A stretch of DNA of 64,000 nt from Phascolarctobacterium sp. ET69 (GTDB lineage: Bacteria > Bacillota > Negativicutes > Acidaminococcales > Acidaminococcaceae). The stretch is from the NCBI RefSeq assembly GCF_023336935.1, contig NZ_JAMBLR010000002.1, forward strand, positions 372,001 through 436,000, written 5' to 3'. A program made the translations under genes and the position numbers. The notes under the pieces are model-generated. The model did no database searches. It saw only the letters and a program-made list of their open reading frames with translations, and was not told the DNA's origin. Positions 1 to 15,300 of the stretch are shown here, in pieces (position 1 is the first letter of the stretch; the number at the start of each line of letters is the position of its first letter).

Positions 1-1
1 C

Positions 2-313
2 ATGTACAGCGTACGCGGATATGAAGAAAGCTATCTTGGCGGCGACAGCGGTTACAGCGCCAGCCTGGAATACAGCGTACCGCTTGACAAAGCCAAAACA
101 ACATCGGCCTTTTGCTTTTTTGATTATGGTGCAGTTTACGGCGACAGCGCTTTTGACGACCATGTGCTGGCAGGCACCGGCATAGGCATTAAAAGCACAA
201 TCGACCGCAAAATATATACAAGTTTAACGCTCGGCATACCGCTGATGCGTGATATTAACGGAGATGAAGTAGATAAAACCCGCATACATTTTATGCTTAA
301 CGGTCAGTTTTAA
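2..313 (+). CDS. TpsB-type outer-membrane transporter (ShlB/FhaC/HecB family), C-terminal fragment
   Basis: This is the last 103 or so residues of a gene that begins before the window; the reading frame is open to the left edge. The segment starts with a VRGY motif, the conserved tip-of-loop signature of FhaC/ShlB pores, followed by alternating beta-strand segments and a C-terminal phenylalanine (GQF end), as expected for an outer-membrane beta-barrel. In two-partner secretion this protein is the pore that exports a TpsA exoprotein across the outer membrane. Only 15 bp separate its stop from the start of the giant TpsA gene, so the two are almost certainly co-transcribed partners. The POTRA domains and signal peptide would lie upstream and cannot be seen. 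The family assignment is strong from motif plus context; the substrate is inferred from adjacency. Confidence 0.85.
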   Translation: MYSVRGYEESYLGGDSGYSASLEYSVPLDKAKTTSAFCFFDYGAVYGDSAFDDHVLAGTGIGIKSTIDRKIYTSLTLGIPLMRDINGDEVDKTRIHFMLNGQF

Positions 314-328
314 CAGGGGGACGGGCTT

Positions 329-3300
329 ATGAGTATCTCGAGAAAGTTTCAACGCAGCAAAAGTAAATATACGTTAAGCCAGAAAATTATTTCTGCCGTA
401 ACGGCGGCAGGGTTTATTATGCAGCCAATAGTTGGCTTTGCACAGAGCATAAATAAAATTAATAATAACGGCAGTATTGAAGTGAAAGGCAATGTTACTC
501 ATATTTGGGCAGATAAGGTTGTCAGCAATGCGGCTGTAAATGTTTTTAAAGATTTTCAGTTGGACGCTAACAATATTGCTAACATGTACTTTAATACTAA
601 GGGTGCAAGCGGAGCTGATGTAGCTAACCTTGTTAACTTTGTTAACAGCCGTATTGATATTAACGGTACTGTAAACGCAGTTAAAGATAATAAAATCGGC
701 GGCAATCTGTTTTTCCTGAGCAAAGACGGTATGGCAGTAGGCAAATCAGGCGTTATTAATACCGGTTCGCTGTATGTAATGACGCCTGCTACAGGAATTG
801 ATATAAATTCTACTGCAGAAGATTATAATTACACTTTCGAAGGTTTAAAGGGTGCGTTTAATAATGGAATTGCGGATGATACAACTCTTGACCGCATGAA
901 AATGCTTAATATTCCACTTAATGCAGATGGAACAATAAGTGTTTTGGGGACTATTAACGCTGTGGCCGATGTTAAAATGGCTGCGCCTAAAATTGCTGTA
1001 GGTAAAAATATCAGCGGAGAAGATTTAAAAGACGGTGAAAATGGTGCAGTTGGCACAAAAGCAGGAGGAATTGTAAAAACTGCCGTTATAAGGACAGGCA
1101 ATAGTACTGATTTTAATTTTGCAGACCTTGTAAACATCAAAGACGCTGACGGTAATATAGTAACTAAAGCAGGCCTTGACGAAAATTTAACTGCTGTTGC
1201 AAGCGGCAACGGCGATATTGTACTGGCTGCCAAAGCTGAATATGGCAACGCAAAAGACCAGGATTTTAATAATTTAGGCAGTACGTTAGGTATACCTGTA
1301 AATCTTAATGATGAGACAACTATTGAAGCCTCGGTTGAAAACTATGGCACGATTGACGCTATGGGCGACGCCGTGCTTACAGCCGAAGCAACTAACGGCA
1401 ATAAAGATTGGGCTGAAGCTACTTTAGAACAAAATACCCCTAACGGCGTAAATAACCCGGATTATGTGCCTGTACCGGCAGCCGATGCCGGCAATTACAT
1501 ACAAACCATTGCAAGTGTTAATGTGCAGGGCGATGTAACTGCTGGCGGAAACATAGAAATTAAAGCCGATTCTGATAACACCTATGTTGATTCTGGAAAA
1601 GGTATTGTTGACAGCTTTATGAACAGCGCTATTGGTATAGTAAATCCGATGGGCGCTAATGTAATGATTTTAAAAAATGAAGCGAATGTTACTGTTGGCA
1701 TAGATGCTGATATCACGGCCGGAAAAGCTATTGATGTACAGGCAAACGCTGTGCTTGACGCTACTTTAGGCGAAGCTGTAAGCGGCAGGAAATTAATTAA
1801 GAAAGTTCCTGATGCCATTCCGGCGGCTTCCGTTGGTTATGCCGATGTGGAAAATAATGCAGCAGTAACTATTGAAGGAAGGCTTACTGCTGACGGCGCT
1901 AACTCTAATATAACTGATGAAGATGGCAATGTTGTTGTTAAACCTGCGGTAAATGTATCTGCCTATGCAGAAGAAAATTTAAGCAATAATGTATCGCTTA
2001 ATCTAAGTTCCGGTATGCTGGGTGCAGGCACGTCTGCACTTGCTGCGGCGGTTGCCGTAAGTGAAAGCAGCAATAATGCTGAAGTTAATGTTAATGGCGT
2101 TATTACAGCTGATAATGGTGATGCCAATATTAAAGCTGATACATTTAATTTGTTAACTGCCAATGCTTCTACAACTGCACCGGATGATTCTGTAGGTGCG
2201 ACAGCAGTTAATGTTATTACGCATAATGGAGAAGCTAATATTGCCGTAAACGGTGACATTACAGCCCAAAATGTTAATATTGACGCTACAAATTATACTG
2301 ATGAAAATACTATAACTGCCAATAATGCCCTTGGTATGGGTAAATTTAAAGCTAATTTAATGAACGCCGTTAATGTAAACGGTATTGTAGGCGCATTAAA
2401 AGAAAATCCGCTTGTTCAAAAAATTACCAATAAAGATGGCGAAGAAACTCCTGCCGATAAACCTGGCCTTTTTAAGCAGCTCAGCGAAAAATTAGCAGTT
2501 AGCGCTGCGGTTGTAGTAGCTGATGAAAATAATTCGGCTAATGTAACTTTTGGCAAAACGGCAGATGTTACTGCTACAAACGGTAGTATTAATGCAGATG
2601 CAGATGTTAATATTTTCGATTCTCATTTATATGCTTCAGGAACGGCAAACTCTTATAAAAAGACTGAAAGCGGCACTACCGATACAGTTACGGTTGGCGC
2701 AGGCGTTGTTTATTCCGGCATGGAAAATAATGCTTCGGTCGTATTTGCAGAAGGTGAGGCTGCTGCAGGTGATGAAAATAAAGCCACCCTTACTGCGGCA
2801 AAAGATATTAATATAACCAGCAGCACCAAAATAGAATATCATAGGCCTGAACGCATTAAACGTGGTATTGACCGCAGCATAGAAAACCTTAATTATGCTA
2901 TTGAAGCAATTAAAAATTTGCCTGAATATACGGAAAGTAAGTATAAGGATGTTATAGATGGATTAAGCTCCTTGAAAGATAGTTTGGAAGGCTATGCTGA
3001 AAACTATTCAACGGAATTTATAGATGGCGTATCTAAGCCTGATGCAATTACTGCCGATGGAACAATGAACACTATTTTTGATGCTGCGGCAGGCGCTGCT
3101 GTTATTTACAATGATGTAATGGAACTGCAGCAGAACTTTAACGATATGCTTGATGTAACAAGCCCGTTTACTGAAGTAATCAGCAATGCGCTGGGCGTTG
3201 TTTCCAATGCGGTGGCATTTGCAGACCCCAATAATTATGCGAATGTAGCTGCTTCCGCTTCCGCTAAAGGCGGAACGGAAAGCACTAAGTTTGCTTTAAG

Positions 3301-6300
3301 CGGTTCTGTTACTGTTACCGATTACAATAACAACAGTTCTGTTAATGTTGGTAAATTTACACAGTTAAATGCAGGTGAAAAGTTAAATCTTAATTCTGCC
3401 AACAAAGTGGAGGACGTAAATATAACCGGCAAAACTCAATTTTGGAAACCAGGTGCTGAAGCTAAGGGCGGATTAGGTATTGGCGGCAGCGTAAATTACC
3501 AGAATTTCGATACCGATTCTAAAGTAGTTGTTGAAGAAGGCGCAAACCTTTCGGCAGGCGATATTAGTATCGGAAGCAATAGTGATATTTTCCATGTGGG
3601 TGCGATGCTGGGCGCCGGAAAGAGCGATGGCAGTGCTGTAAACGGCATGGTAACAATTACCGACAGTGACAGCTATAATAATGTTATTGTCGATACGAAC
3701 GCTGTGCTGCAGGCTGTTAAAAGCGCAGCTAACCAGGGCAGCATTAATATTGGTGCTACAAATAATACAAGCGTAACCAATGCCATTATAAGCGTATCTG
3801 CCAGCGGTGCTAATGTTGGCGCCGGAATTGGCGTAGCACTTAACAATATTGACGTACAGAATACGGCACAGATTGTTGATAATGACGGCACAGAAGGAGA
3901 AGATGATGAACTTACTGGCAGCATTTCTGCTTCTGACCTGAATGTTAATGCCGAAACAACAGGGCTTATTAACACAGTAAGCGTTGCCGGAGGCGTGACA
4001 AGCAGCGGAGAAAACGAGGGTGAAAACGAAAGCGGAGGCTTTTTTGATAGTGTAAAAACTCCGTTTAATAAGATTGCGGACGCACAGGAGCAAATTCTTG
4101 GCGGTATTAGTAAGGTATCCAATAAGCTGCAGGATGTTCTGCGCACAATGGATTTAAATTCTTCCGGCGAAAGTTCTGTCAGTGGTAAGGAAGTGGCAGG
4201 AACTCCCAGTTTCAGCTTTGCCGGTGCCGGCAGTGTATCGCTTAACCTTGTTGATGATACCACAAAAGCAGTTATTGACGGTGCTAATATTAAGCTTGAT
4301 AACGATGGAACATTAGTTGTCGGTGCGCGTGATTCTGCGTTTACCGGCGCATGGAGCGGCTCTGCCGGAATGTCGTTCCGCAAGGGCAATCAAAGCGCAA
4401 CCAGTGTTGCCGTATCCGGCGCGGTTGGCGTAAACGATATTGATAATGAAATTACTGCGCTTGTAAAAGACAGCACTGTAAGCGGCGCTAAAGATGTTGA
4501 CGTTGCTGCCGTAAGCGGCGGCACAACCGTTGCAGCGGGTATTGGCGCAACCTTAACAAGCGATAAAGGGCAGGCTAAAAGTTACAGCGGCGGTGCATCC
4601 GTTTCTGTAAATTTAATTGATAAAACAGTCAACTCTAATATGGAAGGAGTAAGGCTTACCGATGATGCGGCTAATAAAGCTAATGTTGATGTTGCGGCTT
4701 ATGAAAGCGATGTGCAGGTTACCGGTGGTGTTAATGCCAATATTGCAACGGGCGGCGGCAGCCTTGTTGGCGGCGGTGTAACTGTTGCTGATATTAACAA
4801 TAAAATAAATGCAGGTATTAGCGGCGGAAATTATACCAATGTTAACAATATAAAAGTAAAAGGACTGCTGGCCGTAACACAGGTTACGGCGGCTGTTTCT
4901 GCCGGTGTTGCTGCGGGAAACGGCAATGCGTTTAGCGGGGCTGTAGTTTATAACGGTTTAAGCAATGATCTTAATGCCGGTATTGACGGCGCTGCTATTA
5001 CTGCTGACGGATTGGTGAACGTTACCGCCAAAGATACTAAAAGCAGATCAACAGAGGCAGAACCGTATCAGACCTTGCTGGGCGATTATAGCAATCACAA
5101 TACTTTTGCGGCAGATAGAGGCATTGATACAACCGGCAGCAGTTATTATACGGATTTGGATACCAACGGCGAAGCTATTAACTATAGTGACAGCGAAGGC
5201 AGCACAATAGTTGGTGCGGCATTTGTTGTGGCAGGCGGCAAGGATAGTGCCGGTGGTGCAGCCGTTAATATTGCCGATATTGATAATGACTTTAAAGCAA
5301 GTATTGATAACTCTACAATTAAAGCAGGAAGCGTAAGTACTGAAGCAGATGCCGATACTTTGCTTGTTGGCGCGGCAGGCGGCGTTGCCGCAGGCGCTAC
5401 AAGCTTTGGCGGCATGGGCAGCGTAAGCTGGCAGAATATTGATAATGATATAACTTCGGAAATTATAAATTCTGAAATTACAACAAATAGCGTAACAGCT
5501 AAAGCAGTAAATAAAACGCAGGCTGTTAATGTTGCCGGTTCTGTTTCGGTAGGCAAATCGGCAGCTGTTGGCGCGACATTAGCATATAATGCTTTGGATA
5601 ATACCGTTGGCGCGTATATGCGCGGTAATACAATTAGTGCTTGGGATGGCGGTAACGTAGATGTAATCGTCAATGCCGATAATACCGGTAAGGTTTACGG
5701 TATTGGCGCTGGCGTTTCTGCATCAACAAAAGTTGCCATTAACGGCAGCGTTGCTGTTAACCGCGGCGGCAGCAATACAGAAGCGATTATTGATAAAAGT
5801 AAAGATGATAAAAATGAAGAAAAAGAATCTAAAATTATAGATGCAGGTTCTGTAAATGTTACGGCTGATGATAAAACTTACCGTTTGGCTGTTGTTGGGC
5901 AGGTAAGCGCAAGCGGCAAGGCAGCAGTTGGCGGCGGCGTAGCGTATAATGACATTGGCGGATCTTCCGCAGGCAGCGGAAGCAGCAGCCAGAATACCAC
6001 GGCCGCTATTAAAAATACAGATATTACTATGGCGGCTAATAGTGAAAAAACTGTTGCTGCTGACGGTGAAAAAACTGTTGGTGTTAATGTTGCGGCTAAC
6101 GATAGCTCTGAACTGAACACTATTGCGGTAGGTGTTGCTGCGGCGCCCACTGCAGGTGTTCAAGGGTCTGCGGCAACTGCATTAATTAATAAAAATGTAA
6201 CTGCCGAAATTGAAAATACTGATATTGAAAATACTGATATTGATAATAACAATGTCAGCAAAAATGCAAATGTAATTGTTGATGCGCAAAATGACAGCAG

Positions 6301-9300
6301 TATTACAACTTCTGCCGATACTGCTTCCGTTGCCGGGCAAGGTGCTGGCGTAGGCGCAGGTGTTGCAGTTAACCGTATTATTCAGCAGACTAATGCGGCT
6401 GTAAACGGCGGCACTATGAACGTTAACAACCTTACCGTTAATGCTAATGGTACGCCGAGCATAGAAAATATTGGCATAGGCATAGCGGTTGCCGGACAAG
6501 GTGCAGGTGTAACCGGCAGTGTTTCCGTTAATATGATTGACAACGATGTAACCACGCATATCGGCAGCGGCGCAAACATCACTGCCGATGGCAGCGTAGG
6601 CGTTGTTGCTACCAGCGATGAGCAGATTGCCAACTATGCAGGGCAGGCTGCTGTTGCAGGGCAGGGCGCAGGCGTTGGCGTATCGGTTGCTGTTAACCAA
6701 ATTGCAGGCACTACCAGTGCGACTGTTGGCGGCAAAGATGAAGCAAAAACCAGCGTAACCGCCAAAGGCAAGAGCAGTTTAAATACTAACACTTTCATCA
6801 GAGGCTATGAATATGGCTATGAAAACAAAGACGAAACAAAAAACAGCCAAATTAATAATGCTTTAATCAGCCAAGACACGGTTTCTATGAACACTACTAT
6901 TAACCGTGAAAGCGAAAACCGCAGCGGCTTAGTTGTAGATGCTTCTTCCACGCGCGATATGAAATCCTTCCTGCTTACTGCAGGTGTAGGCGGCATGGGG
7001 GCAGGCGTAACCGGTACAGTTAACGTTAACATGATTAAAGGCGCTACTAATGCGGGAGTTGCTAATACAATCGTTAACGGCGGTAGTGCAAGTACAGCTG
7101 GTGCAGGCAATGTATTTGTTAACGCCGGTGATTACACCAATATGTCCGGCTTTGTAGGCAGCGGCGGTGTAGGCGGCATCGGTGCAGGCGTTGGCCTTGG
7201 CAGCGATACCAATACCTTCAGCCGCAATGTTGAAGCCGTAGTTGAAAACAGCGATATTAAGGCAAAAGCTTTAGAAGTTGACGCAGATTCTCAGCAGGGC
7301 GTATCCAGCTTTGCAGTTGGTGCAGGCATTGCAGATGTAGGCGGCGGCGTAGCCGGTATTGTAACGGTTACGGAACTTGAAAATGCAACCAAAGCGGCCC
7401 TTTTAAACAGCAATGTTAATGCAAATACCGTTAATATTAACGCTAATCATACAGGTGTTGTTAATGCAGGTAATGTCAGCGCAGGTGTAGGCGGCGTTGG
7501 TGCAGGCGTAGGCATATCTGTCGGCGTGCTTAAAGATAATTCTTCAACGGAAGTTACCGTTGGTGATGATGAAAACGCTAAAACTCAAGGAAGCACGAAT
7601 ATAACTGCTGCTAATGATGTGAATATTGCAGCAGAAAATACGGCTGTTGTTAAACCGATGATTTCCGCAACCGGCGGTGCAGGCGTTGGCGCAGCTGTAG
7701 CAGGCGCAACTTCTGTTAACAACCTTAACAGCGTTGTAAAAACGAATGTTAATAATGCTGTTATTACTTCTAATAACGGCAATATTAATGGTACGGCAAA
7801 CAATACCTTTAACGTTGAAGCTTATAGTGGCGGCAATGCAATTGGCGGAGCCGGTATTGGTGTTGGTGCCAACGTAACGGTTAATACTATCGACAGTACC
7901 GTGCAGACTAACGTTAATGATAGTACGCTTAACGCCGAGACCGGAAATGTAACTTTAACCGCTGACGAAGACCGCAACATTGAACAGCTTGCAACCAATA
8001 TTGCTGCTGGCGGTATTGCAGCAGGCGCAAATATTGCCATTACCAGTGTTGGGGAAGCAATTGGCAACGAAGACAGCGAAAAAATTTCTAATAAGTCAGA
8101 TAATTATAAAGAAGCGAATGACGCTGCGGCAGATAAAATTAAAGAAGCTAATAACGCTTATGGTGCTAATGATACGAAAACTTTATTAGGCGATTCTGCC
8201 GGTGCGCTTGGAACTGCCTGTATTGATGACATAAAACTTTCTGTTGGCGCCGGTTACGGCGGCCTTGAAGATGAAAATGGTAACAAGATTTCTCAAATTA
8301 CCGTTAACATAACAAACAGCGACATTAGCGCAGCAGGCAGCGTAACAGCTGATGCAGCTGAAAATGATAACATTAGCATGACGCTTGGCAGCGGCGCAGC
8401 AGGCGCGGCGGCTGTTAACGCAGGTGTAGGCATCCTTAACGTACACCGCAATGTCGGCGTAAATATTACCGGCGGCAGCATTGATGCAGGCACGGTTGAT
8501 ATTGGCACTGATATTACAGGCGAAGCCAAGCTTGATGTATATCAGGGCAGTGCAGGCGTTATAGGGGCAAATGCAGCGGTAGGCATAGTTAATACTACTG
8601 GCAGCAGTAAAATTAAAATCAGCGGTGCTGAATTAACTGGCAATAATATAAACATTTTAGCGGCAGATCACGGTGTTACCAAAGCGAATACATTGGGGAT
8701 TACGATAGGTGCTGTTTCGGTAGGTGTTATTACTGCCGAGGCCGATAATACCGGAGCAACAAACGTGGTTATTACAGATACAGAAGCAAATGCTAAAGAT
8801 AGCGGACAGGAAAGCAGCATCAGCATTGGCACGGATAAAGCCAATACCGTTGAAGCGCACGCAACGGGCGGCGCAGGCGGTTCGGTAGCAGCGCAGGGCG
8901 TAGTAGCAACGGCTGAGGACAGCGGCGTAAGCAGCATTACTTTGGGCGAGGCCGATGGCAGCGCAGGCAATACGTTTACTGTAAACAACATTACGGTTCA
9001 AGCGGCTGCTAAACCGGTTGTTAAAGCCATTGCCGATAGCTTTGCTGTAAGCATTTTTGGCACGGCAGGTGCATCCGTAGCTACGGCAAACGCGGCAGGC
9101 ACCGTTACGGTTAATGTTTATAATGGCAATACTCTTGCCGGTGATGATGTAGACATCAGCGCCGAAGCTGTTACGCAGAACGGGCAAAACACTGCCGAAG
9201 CACAGGTTGTAGGCAACAGCGGAAGCGGTTATTATACGTTTGCTAACAATAATGCAACAGCTAATGTTACCACGAATGTTGATGTTAACGTAGGTGATGT

Positions 9301-12300
9301 TGATTATAAGACTACTACGGAACAGATATTTGTTGGATATAAAGATGTAGGGGATGGCACTACCGGTGAGCGTGAGGAAGATTATGAAGAAGTAACTGCC
9401 GGTGCAACCAATCTTAACATCAGCGGCAGCAATACTGCCAAAGCTTCTGCCAATGCTAAAGGCATAACCATTGGCGGTATATTCTCCAGCGGAAACAACC
9501 AGGCCATTACAAATAATGAAGCTGTAACCAATGTAACATTAAATAGCGGCAGCGGCAGTGAAGGTACTTTGCTGAACAGCTTGAACGTAACCGCAGCAGG
9601 AACAAGCGATAATACTGCTAAAGCGGACGGTAGCGGCGGCGGTCTTATCAGTGCCGATTTGGCTGCATACGCTGAAAATAATTCGGAAGCTGATGTTAAC
9701 GTAAACGTAAGCGGCACATTGGAGGTTGAAGGCGATATTGCTGTTAACGCTTTGCAGAACGATACCGTTAACCTTAATGCCGATGCACTGAAGGCAACGG
9801 TTGTAGGTTTAAGCGCAACTGCGGCAGATAATAACATAAGCGGTACAACTAATGTTAATATCAGCAATGCCGATATTAACGGCGGCGGTAAGTTTGATGT
9901 CAGCGCGGCTAACAACATAACCTTTGGCAATACCGAAAAATACGCGGTAGAAGGCAGCGGCTACGGCGGCGTAAATGTACAGGGCGTAGCGTTTACTAAT
10001 AATATTGATAAAAATACTGCCATTAACCTTAATGATGCTGATATTATAACTCTTGGCACGCAGGCGCTGGAAGCAAAAACTACCGGCAATATTAACGCAG
10101 GCGGTTATATTAAAGCTGCTGGTTTAGGTGCATTTACATGGGTTGATGTTAATAACGCAGTAACTGCATCTGACACGATTAATGTTGACGGAAGTTCTTC
10201 GCTTACAACCAAACAGGAAGGTGCAGATATTACTTTAGCAGCTGTTGATAATATGGACCTTACTGTTGCAGGTTATGCAGATGTACAAGGCGCGGCGGTT
10301 GGCGGTGCATCTTCTGATGTAACAAATAATTTGGTACGCAATAATTCGGTTACAGTAAGCGGCGATTTGTATGCTTTGAATGATGTTAACCTTTATGCCG
10401 GCAAAGATAAAACCGGAGCTAATGGCAGCCTTGATTTAGTTGCTGAATCGGAAACCTACAACTATGCGGCACTGCCTATTGCTGATCCCAAACTGGACGA
10501 TAAATTTGCACAAAACAACCAGATAATAATTAACAGCGGCAGCGATATTAGCAGCGTGCGCGACATCAATTTGTATGCAGATGCAGGTAAAGAATCTGTC
10601 CGTGATACAACATTGATGTATACCTGGGTATATTCCGATAAAAAAGAGAATTATTCTAATTCTTCCGTTGGATATGCAAAGCCTAATAATAAGACTGCGC
10701 AAAACTTTGTGCAAGTTGATGGCAATTTAACGGCAGGAGTGCAGAACAAGCAGTATGTAAGTATCGGTGGAAAGTATAATGCTGAAACCCAAGAAACTAA
10801 CGGTATGCAGTTAGTATTCTTTGATGATGAGACGCTTAAAGCAGTTCATGATTACGGAAATGGACAGGAAAGTGCGGTAGGTGCTGATGGACTTATTGTT
10901 GATTATTCCGAAGGTGTTGATGGAAACGGTATAGAAATTGGTACTTTTGACTATGGCACAACGCTGTTTGACCGCTATAATGAACTTGGCGAATTGATGG
11001 CAGGTTATTCTGAAGATACTTCTTCAACTGCTTATCTTGGTTACAAAGCTGAACGCCAGCGTATTTTTGAACAGCTGCAATCCATGAACCTGATAAAAGA
11101 AATGACAAATGACAAAGGGCAAAAATATTATGTTCAGGTTGAAGGAATGACGGTTGATTATATCGAATTGCCGGATATTGTTGCAAGTGGCGGTAATATT
11201 AATATTCAGTCGGACAGCCTAAGTGGCAGTGGCGGTTTAACAGCACAGGGTGCGCCGGAGGTTGTAATTAACAATAATACCAACCTTTATTTAAAGGTTA
11301 ACAATGTAACTGTCGGCGAAGCAGGTGGTGAAGTTAACTTTAATAATACTGCATTAACCAGTGCTGATGGCACTAAATATGGCGGTATAACTATAGCTCC
11401 TGATAAGGAATCCGGCAGCGGCGGGGAGCTTGTTATCAACGGCAATTATGGCGGCGGTTATGTATATGCACAGGTTGATTTGCCTAAAGATCAGGATTCG
11501 ACTCAATCGGTACAACAAACAATTCAATTAAAGCCGCGTGCCGATATTGAAATTAACGGCATTGTTAATAGTGAGGAAGGTACAGTTAGAATTACAAGTG
11601 CTGCCGATAATATCGTTATTCAGGGTGAATCGGCGGCAGACAGCGCAGCTGTAAAAGGTAAAACAATTGTGCTTAGTGCAAGCAAGGGATCTGTAAGTCA
11701 GGGTTTCCAGGAAGGCATTGTTAACATTGGCGGCAGCGTACAAACTCAGTACGATGATTTGTATCAGGATGCTAAAGACCATTTCGATAATAAATACGAA
11801 TTTAAGCACGACAGTGTTGAAGATGAATGGTCAACTAATGATACAGCTAACGAACCAAGCGGAAATATGATTGCCGGTGAAAATGTTTACATTAATGCTT
11901 CTGATATTAATGTCAACGGTAAAATTCAGAGCGGTTATGCTGATTATGTTGTAAATATTGATGCAGGATTGCAAAAGACAATTAATCAGATGCAGCAAAA
12001 CTGGCAAAATAGCGGCAGTAAGCCGCTTACCGATGCTATGGTTACAACCGGAACTACTTACCGTATAGTAGAAGGTAAAGATATATTGCAGAGCGATGGT
12101 ACATATTACCGTCAGCTTGACGTTTATTATAATCCTTACACCGGGCAGATTGTAGTGCCGGATGTTGACGCTAACGGCGGGCAGGTTTATCTTACCGGGC
12201 GTATCAGCAGCACTGGCAGCGGGTCCATTAAAGTTCTGGACGGCGCGTATGACATTAACGTAACCAATAATACCAGTACAGATTTGCAGCTTGGCAAGCT

Positions 12301-15300
12301 GGTAAGTAATAATGTGGATGGTCTTATCAGTATAGCTGATACAGGAACTAAAAAAGTTACAGAGTTTACCCGTAATGGCACTGTTGTAAAAGATATGACC
12401 AGATTAGATGAAAACGGTAACTATATTGTTGTAAGCGAAAGTGGTGCATCTTCACAATATCAGCCGGATACAAATTTGCGTTATAATTGGACAACAGGAC
12501 AGGAAACTACAACAAGTGAAACCTATCATAACACTATTAAAGCCGGGTTGTGGGGACTTGTTGAGACTATGGATGAAGATGAGCTGGTAGACTTTGAAGA
12601 ATCTCATAAACCGGTAGAACCGGCAACAGAAACTAACAAAAATAAACCTAATGGTGAATACATTGGTTCTGTTGAAGGCGTTGGTAAAAACGATGACAAT
12701 TTTGTAGTAATTTATGAAAATGATAAATTTGAAGAGAACCGTACACAACCGGTTAAGATTGATTCGTGGAGTTCTGGTTTCCTTGGCTGGTTTAAGTGGG
12801 AAAAATATGAATGGGAAGTAACAACAGGAACTTCTCAGCAATATGTTGCCAGCGTCAATGCAGGCAAACCTATCAGTATCGGTTTCATTGGTAATTCTGA
12901 AGGTAACAGCAATATAGGTGTTACTTCCGCAGGCAATATTAACCTGACCAATAATATTGCCTCTGCCAGCGGCGGTACTGGTTCCTTAATTGATATTAGC
13001 AGCACCGGCGGCGCAATTAATCAGCTTGGCGGTTCGCTTATTGGCGATAATATCGACCTGAGTGCGGCAAAAGGCATTAACGATGTACAAATTACATCTA
13101 TCGGCGATACGGTTAACCTTAACGCGGTAAGCAGCAACGGCGATGTTGATGTAACCGTTAACGCAGCCTACGGCAAAGCGGGCAATGTAGTTATCGACAA
13201 CTTGTTTGCCGGTACTGCGGCTAATCCTGCCGGTGATGTATCGCTTACGGCTTACGGCAATATTACTCAAAGCGACACAGATACTTTTGTAAGCGGCAAC
13301 CGTATTGACCTTGTAAGTGCTAACGGCGCTATTGGTACAGACAAGCAGGCAATTATAGTTCATGGTGGGCAGGAAATTGTGGATGCAACTGATAGTCTTT
13401 CTGCAAGTGTTAACGCACAGGCTAAGGGCAATATTAACCTTACGCAGGATAGCGGCGATATGCGTATCGGACGTGTATACTCTGATAGCGGCAATGTTAC
13501 AATTACCGTTAATAGCGGTGACCTTATAGATGCATTGCCTTCCGGTGAAACAGTAGACCGCGGCGACACCGATGAGCTGATTCAGAAGTGGATTGACCTT
13601 GGCCTTGTTGAAGGTACTGGCGATTACAGTAAAAAAGTTGAGCAGGATATTGCGGACTATAAAGAAGGCGTAAAAGATGAGTTTGAAAACTATCTTGCGC
13701 AGGAAAATTATTATGAATCTCAGACCGGCAGCGTAACACAGGAATATAAAGATGCCTACAATGCTTACAGCGAAGCCAAAACACAGTATGATGCGCTTAA
13801 GAGCGATTATGATACCTGGACGAAGGGCAAAATTTATTATACTGATGATGCTTATGTTCCTAATGAGGATAATTATCGTACTGAAGCGGAATATCAAACA
13901 GCGCTTACTGAATATAATGCAGGCAAAGCAACCTTTGAAGAACTTAATGCTAAATTTAACGGTACTGAAAGTTTCAGCGATTATGTTGCCGATAATACCG
14001 GAGATACTTATGCTGCATATCTTAATCCGTCAGTAACAATTACTGATAGCGAAGGTAAATCTCAGATTGTAGATTTGAAAGCTGAGTTTGATGGTTACGC
14101 TAATTACGAAAGCCTGAAGTCAACTTATGGCAGATATGAAAGTGTTGATGCTTATCTTGCAGGCAGCGAAGCTCAGACACATATTGCTGAACTGAGTGAT
14201 AGTGGCAAAACTTACTGGGATAAAGACAGGTTGTTGTATGCTATTTCTGATACAATTACTAACCCGGGCAGCGGTTCGACTGATAATGTTGTTAAAGACC
14301 CGAACATTAAAGGCAATAATATTACAGTTAATGTTAAAGGCGGCAGTGCAGGTTTGAACAGCGAAAAAGTTACCAAATTGGAAGTTGCAGGTATAGGCGA
14401 TAATATCGAGAATCTTAAGCTTCTTGCCAGTGCTGATGCTTCCACTGTTAACTGGGATAATAAAACAGGAATTATTACCATTAATGAAAAATTGCCGATT
14501 GGTATTCAAAGCACGGGCAAGGTAGATGTTGAAACAAACGGCAATGTTTACCTTTCCGGGCGTACCGAGAGTGGACCTGACGACGGTCAAAATATTCTTA
14601 ATATCGGTAATATTAACGCAGGTACTGATGGCAATATCCGTCTGCAAGGACAGGATGGTATTTATAACCTTAGCGCAAGCGACCGTGCAGCCATTACAGG
14701 CAAAGATTTGCTCATTCAGGCAGGCGAAGGTTCTATCGGCAAAGATAATGCTATGATGACGACAAATCTCAGCGGCTCAATGCAGGCACAGGCCAGCGGC
14801 GGTATTTACATTAACCAGCTTGGCACTAATAACCTTGTACTTGACTCCGTTGGTGCAGGTCAGGATATTGTTTTGAAATCTGCTAATGATATTTTGATGA
14901 GCACGGATATGCAGTCCGGCGGTGCAGTAAACTATATCCGCAGCGATAATGGCACTATAACCCTTGAAGCTCAAAATATCGGCGCTAAAGATAACGCACT
15001 CCGAATTTTGAATAACGGCGTTGTTGTAAATGCCAAAGCAAATAAAGAAAATGGTGATATTATACTTGCAGGCGTAACCGGCACTGGTTTAGATGGTGAA
15101 CTTGTACTTGGTGCTATTGAAGGTGCAAATCTTGATGTAACAAGTGCCGGCAATGTAAGCATTGGTAAAGATGCTTCTGAGGACGAAACACCAGTTGAAG
15201 GCAGTATTGAGGTTAACGGTGATGCTTCCATAAGTGCAGAAGACGGCAGCGTTACTCAGACGGCTGATAGTAATATTACAGCAAATGCTGTTAATGCTTC

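Noticed and set aside
6300-7530. CRISPR-like recurrence of short GGTGCAGGCGT-type blocks
   Set aside because: The repeats are in frame, encode AGVGAGV-type beta-helix turns, and have irregular spacing.
13559-13567. RGD tripeptide in the giant adhesin (possible integrin-binding motif)
   Set aside because: One RGD is expected by chance in a Gly/Asp-rich protein of this size, and nothing around it suggests an exposed loop.
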